The translations under genes and the position numbers were made by a program. Below, one piece after another: positions 48,014-57,336 of a DNA stretch of 64,000 bases (positions are counted from its first letter, which is position 1; every line of letters begins with the position of its first letter). The stretch comes from Deltaproteobacteria bacterium (GTDB lineage: Bacteria; Myxococcota; XYA12-FULL-58-9). The notes under the pieces are model-generated. The model searched no databases and was not told the DNA's origin. It saw only the letters and a program-made list of their open reading frames with translations. The stretch covers positions 1-64,000 of the forward strand of contig JACRCV010000027.1 of the NCBI GenBank assembly GCA_016218825.1. The letters are read 5' to 3'.

Positions 48014-48922
48014 TCACGGCGCCGTCGGGGTCGGATCCGGTGGCCGGCGGCGCTTCGCGATCGCCAGGAAGCGCGGGTCGGGCCGGATGAGCTCGAGATC
48101 GGGATCGCGCCGCGCCCAGGCCTTCAGGTGATCGCCGCCCAAGGCGACGGCGTGGGCGAGGTAGTTGAGCGCGGTGTCGGGGTGGCCGAGGCGGGCGTGG
48201 GCGCAGGCGAGGTTGTAGCTCAGATCGGCGTCCTCGGGGGTGAGGCTCTGCGCCTGGTACCAGAGGGCCAGCGCCAGCTCGTAGCTCGCGTCGGCGTGGG
48301 CGCGCGCGGCGCGCAGCGACAGGACCTGCGCCTCCATGCGGGTGAGGGTGACGACCCGGAGATCGCGGGCCGCCGGCGCGCTGTCGTAGGCGATGCTCAA
48401 GGCCACCTGCCGGCGGTCTCGGGCCACGAGCCAGACGCGCTCCAAGACCGGCACCCCGGCGGCAAACAGCGCCACCGGCAGCTCGGCATCCGCGGCCGCG
48501 AGCCGCAGCTCGCCGTCCTGCTCGTAGAGGTCGCCGTGCGCGGTCGTCAAGGTCGGCGTGGTCGCGACCTCCGGCCACGCGAACCCGAGCGCCGTGATCG
48601 CATTTGCGACCGGGCTCGACTGTATGGCGCGGATCGCGTCTTCGACGCCGAGCGCCGGTGTCAGCAGCGTCGCGGCCGGGAGCTCGGCCTCGAGCGCCGG
48701 TGACGTCCGCGTGTGCCGTTCGGAGTCGACGACGAAGAGGTCGAGGCGCGGCGCTCGGCCGAGGGTGCGCTCGAGCACCAGGTGCCGCGGCGGCTGGTCG
48801 GCGAACGCCAGCAGGAAGAGCTCGTGGGCGACCGGGTCCGGGAGCGGCGGGCGGCCGCCGCGCTGGAAGGGCACGGCGCAGCCCGCGAGGAGGAGCACGG
48901 CTGAGGGCGACAGACAGCGCAT
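48014..48922 (-). CDS. Lipoprotein with TPR-like C-terminus
   Basis: A 302-residue predicted lipoprotein (signal MRCLSPSAVLLLAGC, Cys15). The middle part (about 30-200) is unassigned. Residues 210-290 contain TPR-like helices (DADLSYNLACAHARLGHPD, TALNYLAHAVALGG). An upstream in-frame start (48976) is disfavoured because the signal begins at 48922. It converges with the dipeptidase homologue (11-base gap) and diverges from the diguanylate cyclase. The function is unknown. Confidence 0.75.
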   Translation of the reverse strand: MRCLSPSAVLLLAGCAVPFQRGGRPPLPDPVAHELFLLAFADQPPRHLVLERTLGRAPRLDLFVVDSERHTRTSPALEAELPAATLLTPALGVEDAIRAIQSSPVANAITALGFAWPEVATTPTLTTAHGDLYEQDGELRLAAADAELPVALFAAGVPVLERVWLVARDRRQVALSIAYDSAPAARDLRVVTLTRMEAQVLSLRAARAHADASYELALALWYQAQSLTPEDADLSYNLACAHARLGHPDTALNYLAHAVALGGDHLKAWARRDPDLELIRPDPRFLAIAKRRRPPDPTPTAP

Positions 48923-49018
48923 GGCAGCGCGCCTACCGTGACATACCTCGCCCGAGATTGAAACTCGGGTCGGCATCGCCTAATAATGAGAAAGTCGCCT
49001 CGGTGCGGGTAGGTGCCC

Positions 49019-49930
49019 ATGGACTTCGAAGACAAGACATCGGTGATCAGCTCGAAGCTCGTCGAGGGTTTGGTCAAGGAGAAGGTGGACTCGCGGGCGG
49101 CGTGTTTCATCGTGCTCGCCGGCACCCAGGCCGGGCGGATGTACAAGCTCGAAGGCGACGAAATCGTCATTGGCCGCGTCGACGACGCGCTGATCCGCAT
49201 CGACGACGACGGGGTGTCGCGGCGCCACGCCAAGATCGTCCGCACCCCCGACGGCGGCGTCACTATCCAGGACATGGGCAGCACCAACGGCACGTTCTGC
49301 AACGGCGAGAAGGTCGGCAGTCGCACGCTGCAAGACGGCGACAAGATCCAGATCGGCAGCACCACGATCTTGAAGTTCAGCTTCCAGGACTCGGTGGAGG
49401 AGGACTTCCAGCGCCGGCAGTACGAGTCGGCGACCCGCGACGCGCTCACCGGTTGCTTCAACAAGAAGTACCTCCTGGAGCGGCTGCCGAGCGAGCTCGC
49501 CTCCGCGAAGCGGCACGACAAGACGATGGCGCTGGCGATGATGGACATCGACCACTTCAAGCGGGTCAACGACACCTACGGCCACCCGGCGGGCGACTAC
49601 GTGTTGCGGCACGTCGCCGACGTGATGTTGCAGACGGTGCGCGCCGACGACGTCCTCGCCCGGTTCGGCGGCGAGGAGTTCGCGATGATCATGCGCGAGA
49701 CCTCGCCGGACAACGCGGTGATCGCGGCGGAGCGCATCCGGCGGCGCATCGAGGCCGCCGAGTTCGTGTTCGAGGGCACCAAGATCCCGGTGACGATCAG
49801 CGTCGGCGTCGCCAGCTGGGTGCCGGGGAAGTCCGACGATGCCCAGGAGCTGTTGGCGCTGGCCGACGAGTTCCTCTACAAAGCCAAGCGCAACGGCCGC
49901 AACCGCACCGAGAGCGCCGAGCTCGGCTGA
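49019..49930 (+). CDS. FHA-GGDEF diguanylate cyclase
   Basis: A 303-residue soluble enzyme expected to make c-di-GMP from two GTP. Residues 30-120 are an FHA domain (IGR 51-53, SRRHAKI 67-73, STNGTF 88-93) that senses phosphothreonine. Residues 135-298 are a GGDEF domain with an intact GGEEF active site (217-221) and an RADD inhibitory site (208-211) exactly five residues upstream, so product feedback is likely. This makes c-di-GMP output responsive to Ser/Thr kinases. ATG 49019 is preferred to a GTG two codons earlier. It diverges from the TPR lipoprotein. Confidence 0.95.
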   Translation: MDFEDKTSVISSKLVEGLVKEKVDSRAACFIVLAGTQAGRMYKLEGDEIVIGRVDDALIRIDDDGVSRRHAKIVRTPDGGVTIQDMGSTNGTFCNGEKVGSRTLQDGDKIQIGSTTILKFSFQDSVEEDFQRRQYESATRDALTGCFNKKYLLERLPSELASAKRHDKTMALAMMDIDHFKRVNDTYGHPAGDYVLRHVADVMLQTVRADDVLARFGGEEFAMIMRETSPDNAVIAAERIRRRIEAAEFVFEGTKIPVTISVGVASWVPGKSDDAQELLALADEFLYKAKRNGRNRTESAELG

Positions 49931-50010
49931 ACCAAGTCAATCTCGACCGATGCGGCCTCCGGTGTCTGCGAACCTGGACAGTGGGGACCCAGATTTTCCA
50001 GGTCTTTTCC

Positions 50011-50026
50011 CGGCCTGGGGCTTGCA
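50011..50026 (+). promoter_or_regulatory. Possible sigma-54 promoter before the lipoprotein pair
   Basis: CGGCCT, five bases, then TTGCA has the GG-N10-GC spacing of sigma-54 sites and a perfect -12 half, but the -24 half (TGGCAC) matches poorly. It lies 40 bases before the start at 50066. Weak, pattern-only support. Confidence 0.25.
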
Positions 50027-50065
50027 GTGCTCAACATGGCTGATCGAGGCGAGTCGGGGTGTTTG

Positions 50066-50731
50066 ATGCGGCGCGTTTCGTGGTGGTTCTTGGTGATGGC
50101 GCTGGCGGCGACGGCCCCGGCCTGCCTCATCGGCACCTGGCCCACCCCCGAAGACACCGACCCGACCTCGAAGGGCGCGACGCCGGGGCAGCCGCTGTCT
50201 CCGGAGGCCTGTGACGGCTTCGACAACGACGCCGACGGCAGCGTCGACGAAGGCTGCCCCTGCACCGAGGTCGCGCGGGGGTGCGCCGGCCACGACGACG
50301 CTCACTGCGGGCTCGGGGTGCAGTGGTGCACCGCGGGCATCTGGCAGGAGTGCACCGACCTCGGGCCGCCGTTCACGCCGGTCCGGAACGGCGTCGTCGC
50401 GCTGAGCAGCGTGTCGCCGGCGGCGCTCGTCCGCGGACAGGGCCAGGCGTTGACGGTGGTCGTGACCCCGGTGACTCGATGCGCCGGCACGGTCGCGACC
50501 GAGCTCGAGCTCCGGCTCGTGGCCGCCCTGCCCCAGATGAGTATCCGCGCGCGGCCGCACGACGACGGGCTCGAGGGCGATCTGGTCGCCGGTGACGGTG
50601 CCTACACCGCGACCCTCGTCGATCCCTTCGGCCCCGGCGTCGGCGCGCAGTCGCTGGCGCTCACCGCGACCGCGGTCATCGACGGCAGCCTCGTCGCCGC
50701 CCACGCCGCCGTGCCGCTGGAGGAGCCATGA
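50066..50731 (+). CDS. Lipoprotein with MopE-type metal-binding motif
   Basis: A 221-residue predicted lipoprotein (signal ending ATAPAC, Cys20). Residues about 50-66 read ACDGFDNDADGSVDEGC, the calcium/metal-binding motif seen in MopE-like proteins and in many myxobacterial surface proteins. A short Cys-rich stretch follows. Then comes a beta-sandwich-like domain with a DGAYTATLVDPFGPG segment. The ATG at 50066 begins the signal; an upstream ATG (50027) does not. Its last four bases overlap the next lipoprotein (ATGA), so the two are made together. Confidence 0.78.
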   Translation: MRRVSWWFLVMALAATAPACLIGTWPTPEDTDPTSKGATPGQPLSPEACDGFDNDADGSVDEGCPCTEVARGCAGHDDAHCGLGVQWCTAGIWQECTDLGPPFTPVRNGVVALSSVSPAALVRGQGQALTVVVTPVTRCAGTVATELELRLVAALPQMSIRARPHDDGLEGDLVAGDGAYTATLVDPFGPGVGAQSLALTATAVIDGSLVAAHAAVPLEEP

Positions 50732-51159
50732 GTCGCGTCTGGCCCTTGTGCCTGGTGCTCGCGACCGCGGCGTGCTCCGGCGGCGCGATGCTGGCGGATC
50801 GCGCCGAGGTGCCCGGCGCCGGCTGCCCCGGGGTTTCTTCGACCGTGCGGCTCACCGTGAGCCCGGCGAGCCTGGCTCGGGGCGCGGCGACCGAGCTCGT
50901 GGTGGAGTGGGCCCTCGACACCGCGCTGAACGCGACGGCGTTCGCGACCCTGGTGAGCGGCGCGCAAGACGAGATCGAGGTGGTGGTGGAGCTCCTCGAG
51001 GAGGGCATGCCGACCCACGATTGGACCTACCGCGGCCGGCAGCTCAACCCCTACGGGAACGGGGCGCCGGCGGGCGTGGTGGCGGTCGTTGCCACGTCCC
51101 AGAAGGCGACGGGGTGCAGCGTCGCCCCGAGCGCCACGACCAGCTTCACTCTCGAGTAG
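50728..51159 (+). CDS. Small lipoprotein, coupled to the upstream lipoprotein
   Basis: A 143-residue predicted lipoprotein (signal MSRVWPLCLVLATAAC, Cys16). The mature part is a single beta-rich domain with VRLTVSPASLARGAATELVV and two further Cys, and it has no known family. It overlaps the preceding gene by four bases (ATGA), which indicates translational coupling and perhaps a complex of the two products. Repeat copy R5 follows seven bases after the stop. Confidence 0.75.
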   Translation: MSRVWPLCLVLATAACSGGAMLADRAEVPGAGCPGVSSTVRLTVSPASLARGAATELVVEWALDTALNATAFATLVSGAQDEIEVVVELLEEGMPTHDWTYRGRQLNPYGNGAPAGVVAVVATSQKATGCSVAPSATTSFTLE

Positions 51160-51165
51160 TCGCTA

Positions 51166-51195
51166 TGGCGCGAAGCGCCCGCCGGGAATCAAAAG
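51166..51195 (-). repeat. Dispersed hairpin repeat, copy R5 (partial)
   Basis: Only the hairpin A end remains: GGCGC-GAA-GCGCC (from 51167) followed by CCGCCGGGAATCAAAAG. It matches R7 and the nested unit of R4, in minus orientation, in the gap between the lipoprotein pair and the LD-carboxypeptidase gene. Confidence 0.65.
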
Positions 51196-51248
51196 GATGA
51201 GGTTGAAGACCGGTGGCATGGCGGCAGGCGTCGCGTTAGGGTGGGGAA

Positions 51249-52145
51249 ATGTCGTCTTTGCCCCCACCGCTTCGTGCCGGCGCCGCGATTCGGATCGTGG
51301 CGCCGAGCGGCGCGTTCGATCGCACCGTCTTTGACGCCGGCGTGCGGCTGATCGAGGCGGCCGGCTTCAAGCCGGTGTTCGATGACGGGCTGTTCGCGCG
51401 GCAGCGCTACCTCGCCGGCAGCGACGCGCGCCGCCGCCGGGAGCTCGTCGCCGCCCTCGAGGATCCCGGCGCCGAGGCGATCTGGACGGCGCGGGGCGGG
51501 TACGGCGCGACGCGGCTGTTGCCGGCCTTGGGTCTGGACTGGATCCGGAGGCGCCCCAAGTGGCTGATCGGGTTCTCCGACGCCACCGCGCTGCACGCTG
51601 TCTGGGCGCGCGCCGGGCTGGCGTCGGTGCACGGCGCCAACGTGACGACCCTGGCGCAGTGGACGGCGGCGGCCCAGGCCGAGCTCGTCGCGCTCCTTTG
51701 CGGCGGCGCGGTCCCGGCCCTGACCGGCACGACGGTGCACGACGGACCGACGGTGCGCGGGCCGCTCTTGGGCGGCAACCTCACGGTGCTCGCGGCGATG
51801 GCCGGCACCGATGCGCTGCCGAGCTTCGCCGGCTCGGTGGTGCTGCTCGAAGACATCGGCGAGCGCCCCTATCGCCTCGACCGCTCGCTGACGCAGCTGG
51901 TGCAGGCCGGCGCGTTCGCCGGGGTGAAGGGCTTCGCGGTCGGCCAGCTGACCGACTGCGTCGAGCCCGCCGGGGCTCCGGACGTCGGCTGCAGCGCCCT
52001 GGAGGTGGTGGTGGAGGTCCTGGCGCCGCTCGGCGTGCCGATCGTCGCCGAGTTGCCGGTGGGCCACGAGTCGAGCGCGAGGCCGGTCGTGCTCGGCCGC
52101 GACGTCGCGCTGGTCCCGAGCGCCGCGACCCTCGAGAGGTGCTGA
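51249..52145 (+). CDS. LD-carboxypeptidase (peptidase family S66)
   Basis: A 298-residue LdcA/MccF-family enzyme that removes the terminal D-Ala from the L,D bond of murein tetrapeptides, mainly in recycling. Nucleophile Ser110 (IGFSDATALH), Glu201 (LLEDIGERPYRLDR) and His273 (VGHESSARPV) form the catalytic set. It has the family length and no signal peptide, so it is probably cytosolic. It lies next to a serine hydrolase gene and mpl, which fits the same recycling pathway. Confidence 0.93.
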   Translation: MSSLPPPLRAGAAIRIVAPSGAFDRTVFDAGVRLIEAAGFKPVFDDGLFARQRYLAGSDARRRRELVAALEDPGAEAIWTARGGYGATRLLPALGLDWIRRRPKWLIGFSDATALHAVWARAGLASVHGANVTTLAQWTAAAQAELVALLCGGAVPALTGTTVHDGPTVRGPLLGGNLTVLAAMAGTDALPSFAGSVVLLEDIGERPYRLDRSLTQLVQAGAFAGVKGFAVGQLTDCVEPAGAPDVGCSALEVVVEVLAPLGVPIVAELPVGHESSARPVVLGRDVALVPSAATLERC

Positions 52146-52151
52146 CCGGCG

Positions 52152-53519
52152 TTGGCGAACCGAAGCCCACAGGACTATCATCCCCCCGTGCCAGCCCCCC
52201 CCACCAAGAAGACGGCGAGCGCGCCGGCGGCGACAGCCGGCGCCGCGGCGGCGACCCCCGAGGCGCGTTCGGACGCGCGGATCCCGGACATCGACCGCTG
52301 CATCCAGACCGGGATCTTCGAGCAGACTTTCTCCGGCGCCGCTTGCATCGCCTCGGTCGGCGGCAAGATCTTCCATCGCGGCATCTACGGCTGCCCGACC
52401 TTGCCACCGCCGGTGAAGAAGCTCGGCTTCGACGCGCTCTTTGATCTGGCGTCGCTCACCAAACCGCTCGGCACCGGGCTCGCGACCCTGGTGCTCGCGA
52501 GTCAGAACCGCATCGATCTGAACGCCAGCGTCGCGAAGACCATCCCGGAGCTGAAGGACCCGCGCTTTCAGGCGATCACCATCGACATGCTGCTCGAGCA
52601 CACCGCCGGTTTCCCGGCGTTTCGCAGCTTCTGGCAGGACCTGTTGCAGGAAGAGGAGAAGAAGGCGGAGAGCGAGCGGACCCTCGGCACCCGCAAGGCG
52701 GTGCCGTATTTTCGCAAGGCGCTCGCCGACTGCACCCTGGAGCACGCGCCCGGCACCAAGACGGTCTACTCCGACATCGGCTTCATGCTCCTGGCCCTCA
52801 TCGTCGAGGGGATCTGCGGCAAGCCCCTCGACGTCTTCCTGGCGCGCGACGTCTACCGGCTGCTCGGGCTGCAAGACGACCTGTTCTTCGTTCGCCTCGA
52901 CGACGAGCACACCCGCAGCCGCTTGCGCAAGCGCACCTTCGTCGCGACCGAGGAGTGCCAGTGGCGCAAGAAGGTGCTGCAGGGCGAGGTCCACGACCCG
53001 AACGCCTGGGGGATGGGCGGGGTCGCGGGCCACGCCGGCTTGTTCGGCACCGTCGACGCGGTGTGGACGCTGGTGAAGGCGCTGTGGGAGTCCTACAAAG
53101 GCGACAGCCGGGTGTTTCACAACGGCACCGTGCGCCGCTTCTGGACCCGCTCCAAGCGCCTGCGCGACACGACGCGGACCCTCGCCTGGGACACGCCCTC
53201 CGCTCACGACTCGCAGGCCGGCAAGCGCTTCTCGCTGACCTCGGTCGGCCATCTCGGCTTCACCGGCACCTCGATCTGGGTCGATCTGTCGACCGACATC
53301 ATCGGCGTGGTGCTGACGAACAGCGTCCACCCGTCGGTCGAGGGCAAGAAGGAGAAGCTGGCGAAGTTCCGCCCTCGACTCTACGAGCTCATCGCCAAGC
53401 ACGGCGAGTCGCTGCCCGCGGACCCCAGTCGGAAGACCGGCGCGGCGGCGTTCTACTCCGGCCCGATCATCGGGACCACCGTTCCCTTCAAGAACCCGCT
53501 CGGCGGGCCAAAGAAGTAG
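52152..53519 (+). CDS. Beta-lactamase-fold serine hydrolase
   Basis: A 455-residue class C beta-lactamase / penicillin-binding-protein-like hydrolase. The SxxK motif is SLTK (101-104), and the YxN-equivalent is YSD (206-208). GHLGFTGTS late in the protein stands where KTG usually lies. The first about 45 residues are Ala/Pro-rich and low complexity, without a clear signal peptide. The TTG at 52152 is the longest start and a GTG at 52188 is equally possible; neither has a good ribosome site. It is three bases before mpl, which suggests a role in muropeptide turnover rather than antibiotic resistance. Confidence 0.85.
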   Translation: MANRSPQDYHPPVPAPPTKKTASAPAATAGAAAATPEARSDARIPDIDRCIQTGIFEQTFSGAACIASVGGKIFHRGIYGCPTLPPPVKKLGFDALFDLASLTKPLGTGLATLVLASQNRIDLNASVAKTIPELKDPRFQAITIDMLLEHTAGFPAFRSFWQDLLQEEEKKAESERTLGTRKAVPYFRKALADCTLEHAPGTKTVYSDIGFMLLALIVEGICGKPLDVFLARDVYRLLGLQDDLFFVRLDDEHTRSRLRKRTFVATEECQWRKKVLQGEVHDPNAWGMGGVAGHAGLFGTVDAVWTLVKALWESYKGDSRVFHNGTVRRFWTRSKRLRDTTRTLAWDTPSAHDSQAGKRFSLTSVGHLGFTGTSIWVDLSTDIIGVVLTNSVHPSVEGKKEKLAKFRPRLYELIAKHGESLPADPSRKTGAAAFYSGPIIGTTVPFKNPLGGPKK

Positions 53520-53522
53520 TGA

Positions 53523-54941
53523 ATGCAGCGATTGGACATCTACCTCGTGGGCATCTGCGGCACCGGCGTCGGCTCGCTCGCCGGGCTGTTGCAGCAGCAG
53601 GGGCATCGGGTGCGCGGCAGCGACGAGCACGTCTATCCGCCGATGAGCGACAAGCTCGAGGAGTGGGGGATCGAGGCCCTCGAGGGCTACGACGCGGGCC
53701 ACCTCGAGCCCGCCCCCGATCTGGTGATCATCGGCAACGTGATCCGCGCCACCAACCCGGAGGCGGTGGCGGCGCGGGAGCGCGGCCTGAAGACGATGTC
53801 GATGCCGGAGGCGGTGGGGGAGTTCGGCATCGGCGCCAAGCACGCGATCGTCATCGCCGGGACCCACGGCAAGACCACGACCACGGCGCTGCTGGCGCAC
53901 GTGTTGATGGAGGCCGGCCGCGACCCGTCGTTCCTGATCGGCGGCGCCCCGGTGGGCTTCAAGGAGTCGTTCCGCCACGGCAGCGGCTCGCTCTTCGTCG
54001 TCGAGGGCGACGAGTACGACACCGCCTACTTCGACAAGGGGCCGAAGTTCCTGCACTACCGGCCGCAGATCGCGGTGATCACCAGCCTGGAGTTCGACCA
54101 CGCCGACATCTACCCGACCCTGGCCGCGGTGGAGGCGGCCTTCCGGGCCCTGGTCGGCAAGGTGCCCGCGGACGGCCGCTTGGTGATCTGGCAGGGCGCG
54201 GAGCGCGCCTGGGCGCTGGCGCTGGCGCACGCCCGGACCTCGCGGGTGACGATCTACTCGACGCGGGCGACGCCGGACGCGCACCTCTACATGAAGCAGT
54301 TCACCAGCGGCCCGGAGGGCCTGGTCTTCGAGCCGGTGCTCCGCGGCCGCTCGCTCGGCGAGATGCGGGTGGCGCTGTGGGGCGAATTCAGCGCCATGAA
54401 CGTGCTCGCGGCGATCGGCGCGCTCGAGGACTGTGATCTCTCGGCGGCGCAGATCCGCCGCGGCATGGAAACCTTCAAGGGCGTAAAGCGGCGCCTCGAG
54501 ATCCGCGGCGTGCACCGCGGCGTGGCCGTGGTCGACGACTTCGGCCACCATCCGACCGCGGTGCGCGAGACTTTGGCGGCGTCGCGCAGCCGGTGGCCGG
54601 GGCGGCGCCTGTGGGCGGTCTTCGAGCCGCGCAGCGCCACGACGCGCCGCAACGTGTTCCAGCAGGAGCTGGTCGCCGCCTTCGATCAGGCGGACGAGAT
54701 CGTGGTGGCGAGCCACGAGCGCTTGACCGAGATCCCGGTCGCGGATCGCTTCGATCCGGCGCAGTTGGTCGTGGACCTGGTGGCGCGCGGCCGGCGCGCT
54801 CGCTTCGTACCGACGATCAACGACATCGTGGCCCTGATCGGCCGCGAGGCGGCCGACGGCGACGTGGTGATCATCTTCTCCAACGGCTCCTTCGGCGGCC
54901 TGCACGGCAAGCTCGAGGCGCGGCTCGAGGTGCGGGCGTGA
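53523..54941 (+). CDS. mpl: UDP-MurNAc:tripeptide ligase (murein recycling)
   Basis: A 472-residue Mur-ligase-family enzyme that attaches recycled L-Ala-gamma-D-Glu-meso-DAP to UDP-MurNAc. The N-terminal Rossmann part begins IYLVGICGTGVGSLAGLL (6-23). ATP is bound by AGTHGKTTTT (112-121). EGDEYDTAYFD and FDHADIYPT are family blocks, and VDDFGHHPTAVRETL is diagnostic of the Mpl/MurC group. Mpl usually reads EYDTAFFDK, close to what is seen. Its stop overlaps the next start (GTGA). Confidence 0.95.
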   Translation: MQRLDIYLVGICGTGVGSLAGLLQQQGHRVRGSDEHVYPPMSDKLEEWGIEALEGYDAGHLEPAPDLVIIGNVIRATNPEAVAARERGLKTMSMPEAVGEFGIGAKHAIVIAGTHGKTTTTALLAHVLMEAGRDPSFLIGGAPVGFKESFRHGSGSLFVVEGDEYDTAYFDKGPKFLHYRPQIAVITSLEFDHADIYPTLAAVEAAFRALVGKVPADGRLVIWQGAERAWALALAHARTSRVTIYSTRATPDAHLYMKQFTSGPEGLVFEPVLRGRSLGEMRVALWGEFSAMNVLAAIGALEDCDLSAAQIRRGMETFKGVKRRLEIRGVHRGVAVVDDFGHHPTAVRETLAASRSRWPGRRLWAVFEPRSATTRRNVFQQELVAAFDQADEIVVASHERLTEIPVADRFDPAQLVVDLVARGRRARFVPTINDIVALIGREAADGDVVIIFSNGSFGGLHGKLEARLEVRA

Positions 54942-55807
54942 ACGAGCTCGTCAGCGCCGCGACCGAGATCGCGACCCAGGCCGGGCGGCTCCTCAAAGAC
55001 GCGCACCACCGGGGGGACGCCGCGATCTCGTCGAAGAGCACGGTGATCGATCTGGTCACCGACGCCGACCGCGAGAGCGAAGCCTATATTCTGGGGGCGA
55101 TCCACGCCCGCTTTCCGGATCACGCCGTGGTCGCCGAGGAGTCCGGTCACGGTCGCCGCGACGGCGCCTACCGTTGGGTCGTGGACCCTCTGGACGGCAC
55201 GGTCAACTTCGCGCACGGGCTGCCGCACTTCGCGGTGCTGATCGGGGTGCAGGCCTGGAAGGGCGGCGCCTTCGAGACCGTGGTCGGCGTCACCTACGAC
55301 CCCATGCTCGCCGAGCTCTTCGTGGCGGTTGAGGGCGGTCACGCGACGCTGAACGGCGCGCGGCTGCGGACCTCCGGCACCACGCGCCTGATCGACGCGG
55401 TTGGCGCCACCGGGTTCATGTACGATCGCCTGAGCCGCGGCGACGACAACCACCGCGAGTTCTGCCGCTTGAACCTGTTGACGCAGGGCGTGCGCCGCAC
55501 CGGCTCGGCCGGCCTGGACCTGGCGTACGTCGCCTGCGGCCGCTTCGACTTCTTCTGGGAGTCGACGCTGCGGCTCTGGGACCTGGTCGGCGGCGCCCTG
55601 ATGATCCGGGAGGCCGGCGGGGTGATCACCAACGTCGACGGCAGGCCGCACGACCCGGATCGCGGCACCGCGCTCGCGGCCAATCCGACGCTGCACCCGA
55701 TGGTGCTGGCGGCGCTCGCCTCGGCGGCGGCGCACCCGACCGGCAGCCGCGACGGCCTCGAGGCCTTCCTGCCGCCCGAGCTCGCCAAAGGGCTCTTCCG
55801 CGGCTAG
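54938..55807 (+). CDS. suhB: Inositol monophosphatase family protein
   Basis: A 289-residue magnesium-dependent phosphatase of the IMPase/SuhB family. The metal-site motifs are VVAEESGH (about 66-73), WVVDPLDGTVNFAHGLP (about 85-101) and WDLVGGALMIREAGG (about 211-225). In the last block the usual WDxAAG is slightly changed. The start is a GTG overlapping the mpl stop by four bases. It may act on inositol phosphate or be a SuhB-like transcription factor; both are known for the family. Confidence 0.9.
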   Translation: MNELVSAATEIATQAGRLLKDAHHRGDAAISSKSTVIDLVTDADRESEAYILGAIHARFPDHAVVAEESGHGRRDGAYRWVVDPLDGTVNFAHGLPHFAVLIGVQAWKGGAFETVVGVTYDPMLAELFVAVEGGHATLNGARLRTSGTTRLIDAVGATGFMYDRLSRGDDNHREFCRLNLLTQGVRRTGSAGLDLAYVACGRFDFFWESTLRLWDLVGGALMIREAGGVITNVDGRPHDPDRGTALAANPTLHPMVLAALASAAAHPTGSRDGLEAFLPPELAKGLFRG

Positions 55808-55833
55808 CCCCAATCAGCAGCACGCGATCAAGT

Positions 55834-55907
55834 CCCCGCCCCACCCGGGGGCGGGGATTTAGGGGTGGGGGTGGGGAGCGGCGCGGCGGCCGCGCCGCGG
55901 GAATCAA
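55834..55907 (-). repeat. Dispersed hairpin repeat, copy R6 (G-rich on + strand)
   Basis: This copy lies in the convergent gap between suhB and the transporter gene. Hairpin C pairs CCCCGCCCC (55834-55842) with GGGGCGGGG (55848-55856). Hairpin A is a 9-bp stem, GCGGCGCGG (55878-55886) with CCGCGCCGC (55890-55898), followed by GGGAATCAA. On the + strand 55847-55876 has five runs of four or more G. Confidence 0.8.
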
Positions 55908-55941
55908 ATGCAGGCGGGGTTCTCTTTGGGGAGTAGTGTTT

Positions 55942-57195
55942 CTATAGGTTACAGAGCCCGAGGCGAGCCCGGCGCCAGAGAAGCGCGAGGAGCGCGGTGG
56001 CGATGGCCGCCGACAGCACCAGCACCAGGAAGATGCGGGTCAGATCGCTCGGGTCTTCCTGGAACAGGTTGCCGATGACGAGCTCCTGCACCGCGGAGCC
56101 GACCGAGCCCATGCCGTTGATGATGCCGGCCGCGGCGAGCGCGTACTTGCGCGAGCCGACGTCGATGGCGCCGGCGCCGCTGATCAAAGAGTCCGGCCCG
56201 TAGAGCATGAAGCCGGTGAGGCTGTAGGCGATCCCGAAGGCGACGAGCGCGTGCGCCCCGGCGACGTAGAGCATCACGGTGCTCGCGAACAGGCCCACCA
56301 TCATCATGAAGGCGACCGCGGCGCGCCGGCCTTGGAACAGGCGGTCGGACGCCCAGCCGGCGGCGAGCACGCCGACGAAGCCGAAGAGGTCGAAGAGGGT
56401 CGAGAAGTAGCCGGCGTTGTCGTGCGCCAGGCCGAACGACAGCTGCAGGAAGTACGGGGTCCAGCTCCACAGCGCGTAGCGGATGAACTTGATGAAGAAG
56501 TAGAAGCTGCCCATCATCAGGATGGTGACCAAGAGCGGGCGGTTGAAGCCGGTGACCGGGGCGGCGGCGCTCGCTTGCGGCGTGTCGTCCCTAGGCGTGA
56601 CCGTGTCGGAGATTGGCGCCAGGCCGACGTCCTCGGGGCGGTTTCGCTGCAGGGCATAGAACAGGAACCAGACGCCGGTGAGCACCAGCGACGCCGCCCA
56701 GAACGAGTAGCGCCAGCCGGCGACGCCGAGGATGAAGGCGGCGAAGCCCTTCGCGAGGGCGCCACCGATCTGGTAGCAGGTGGCCCAGACGCCCATCACC
56801 CGGCCGCGCTCCGCCTGGCGAAACCAGTTCGCCATCGTGCCGACGTTGCCGGACCAGCCGGTGGCTTGGGCGAGGCCGTTCAGCGCCATGAACGCCATGA
56901 AGGTCCAGGCGTTGTTGGCGAAGCCGAACACCGCGTTGCAGGCGAGGGAGATGCCCATGCCGGCGAGGAGCAGGCGGCGGGCGCCGATCCGTGAGCCGAT
57001 GGCGGCGGCGTTGAACTCGCCGACGGCGTAGGCCACCAGGTAGACCAGGCCGATGTTGGCGAGGGTGTGGGCGTCGAGGCCCAGCTCCTGAGTCAGATCG
57101 CCTTTGACGACGTAGAACGTCTTGCGACAGAAGTAGAACCCGGCGTAGCTACACCAGGTGCTGACGAAGGCGCGGATGCGAAAGGCGCGCAACAT
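55942..57195 (-). CDS. MFS transporter, organophosphate:phosphate antiporter type
   Basis: A 417-residue membrane protein with about twelve hydrophobic helices. The N-terminal YAGFYFCRKTFYVVKGDL (residues 18-35) is typical of the GlpT/UhpT (OPA) branch, which swaps sugar or glycerol phosphates for phosphate. GWSGNVGTMANWF and YGPDSLISGAGAIDVG are further OPA-like blocks. The ATG at 57195 is used; an open frame extending upstream only translates repeat R7. No phosphate-sugar genes adjoin, so the substrate is open. Its promoter should be in the 334-base divergent gap that also holds R7. Confidence 0.87.
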   Translation of the reverse strand: MLRAFRIRAFVSTWCSYAGFYFCRKTFYVVKGDLTQELGLDAHTLANIGLVYLVAYAVGEFNAAAIGSRIGARRLLLAGMGISLACNAVFGFANNAWTFMAFMALNGLAQATGWSGNVGTMANWFRQAERGRVMGVWATCYQIGGALAKGFAAFILGVAGWRYSFWAASLVLTGVWFLFYALQRNRPEDVGLAPISDTVTPRDDTPQASAAAPVTGFNRPLLVTILMMGSFYFFIKFIRYALWSWTPYFLQLSFGLAHDNAGYFSTLFDLFGFVGVLAAGWASDRLFQGRRAAVAFMMMVGLFASTVMLYVAGAHALVAFGIAYSLTGFMLYGPDSLISGAGAIDVGSRKYALAAAGIINGMGSVGSAVQELVIGNLFQEDPSDLTRIFLVLVLSAAIATALLALLWRRARLGLCNL

Positions 57196-57336
57196 CGCCG
57201 CATCGTGTGACAATGTCAGCGCGGGCGCGGGGATTATGGGGGCGACGGTCAACGGGTTTCGCTCACCAGGAAGGCGACACCTACATAGGCGAGCAGTGGT
57301 GCGAGGGCAAGGGGAACCACCGTTGCCGCCAGGGCC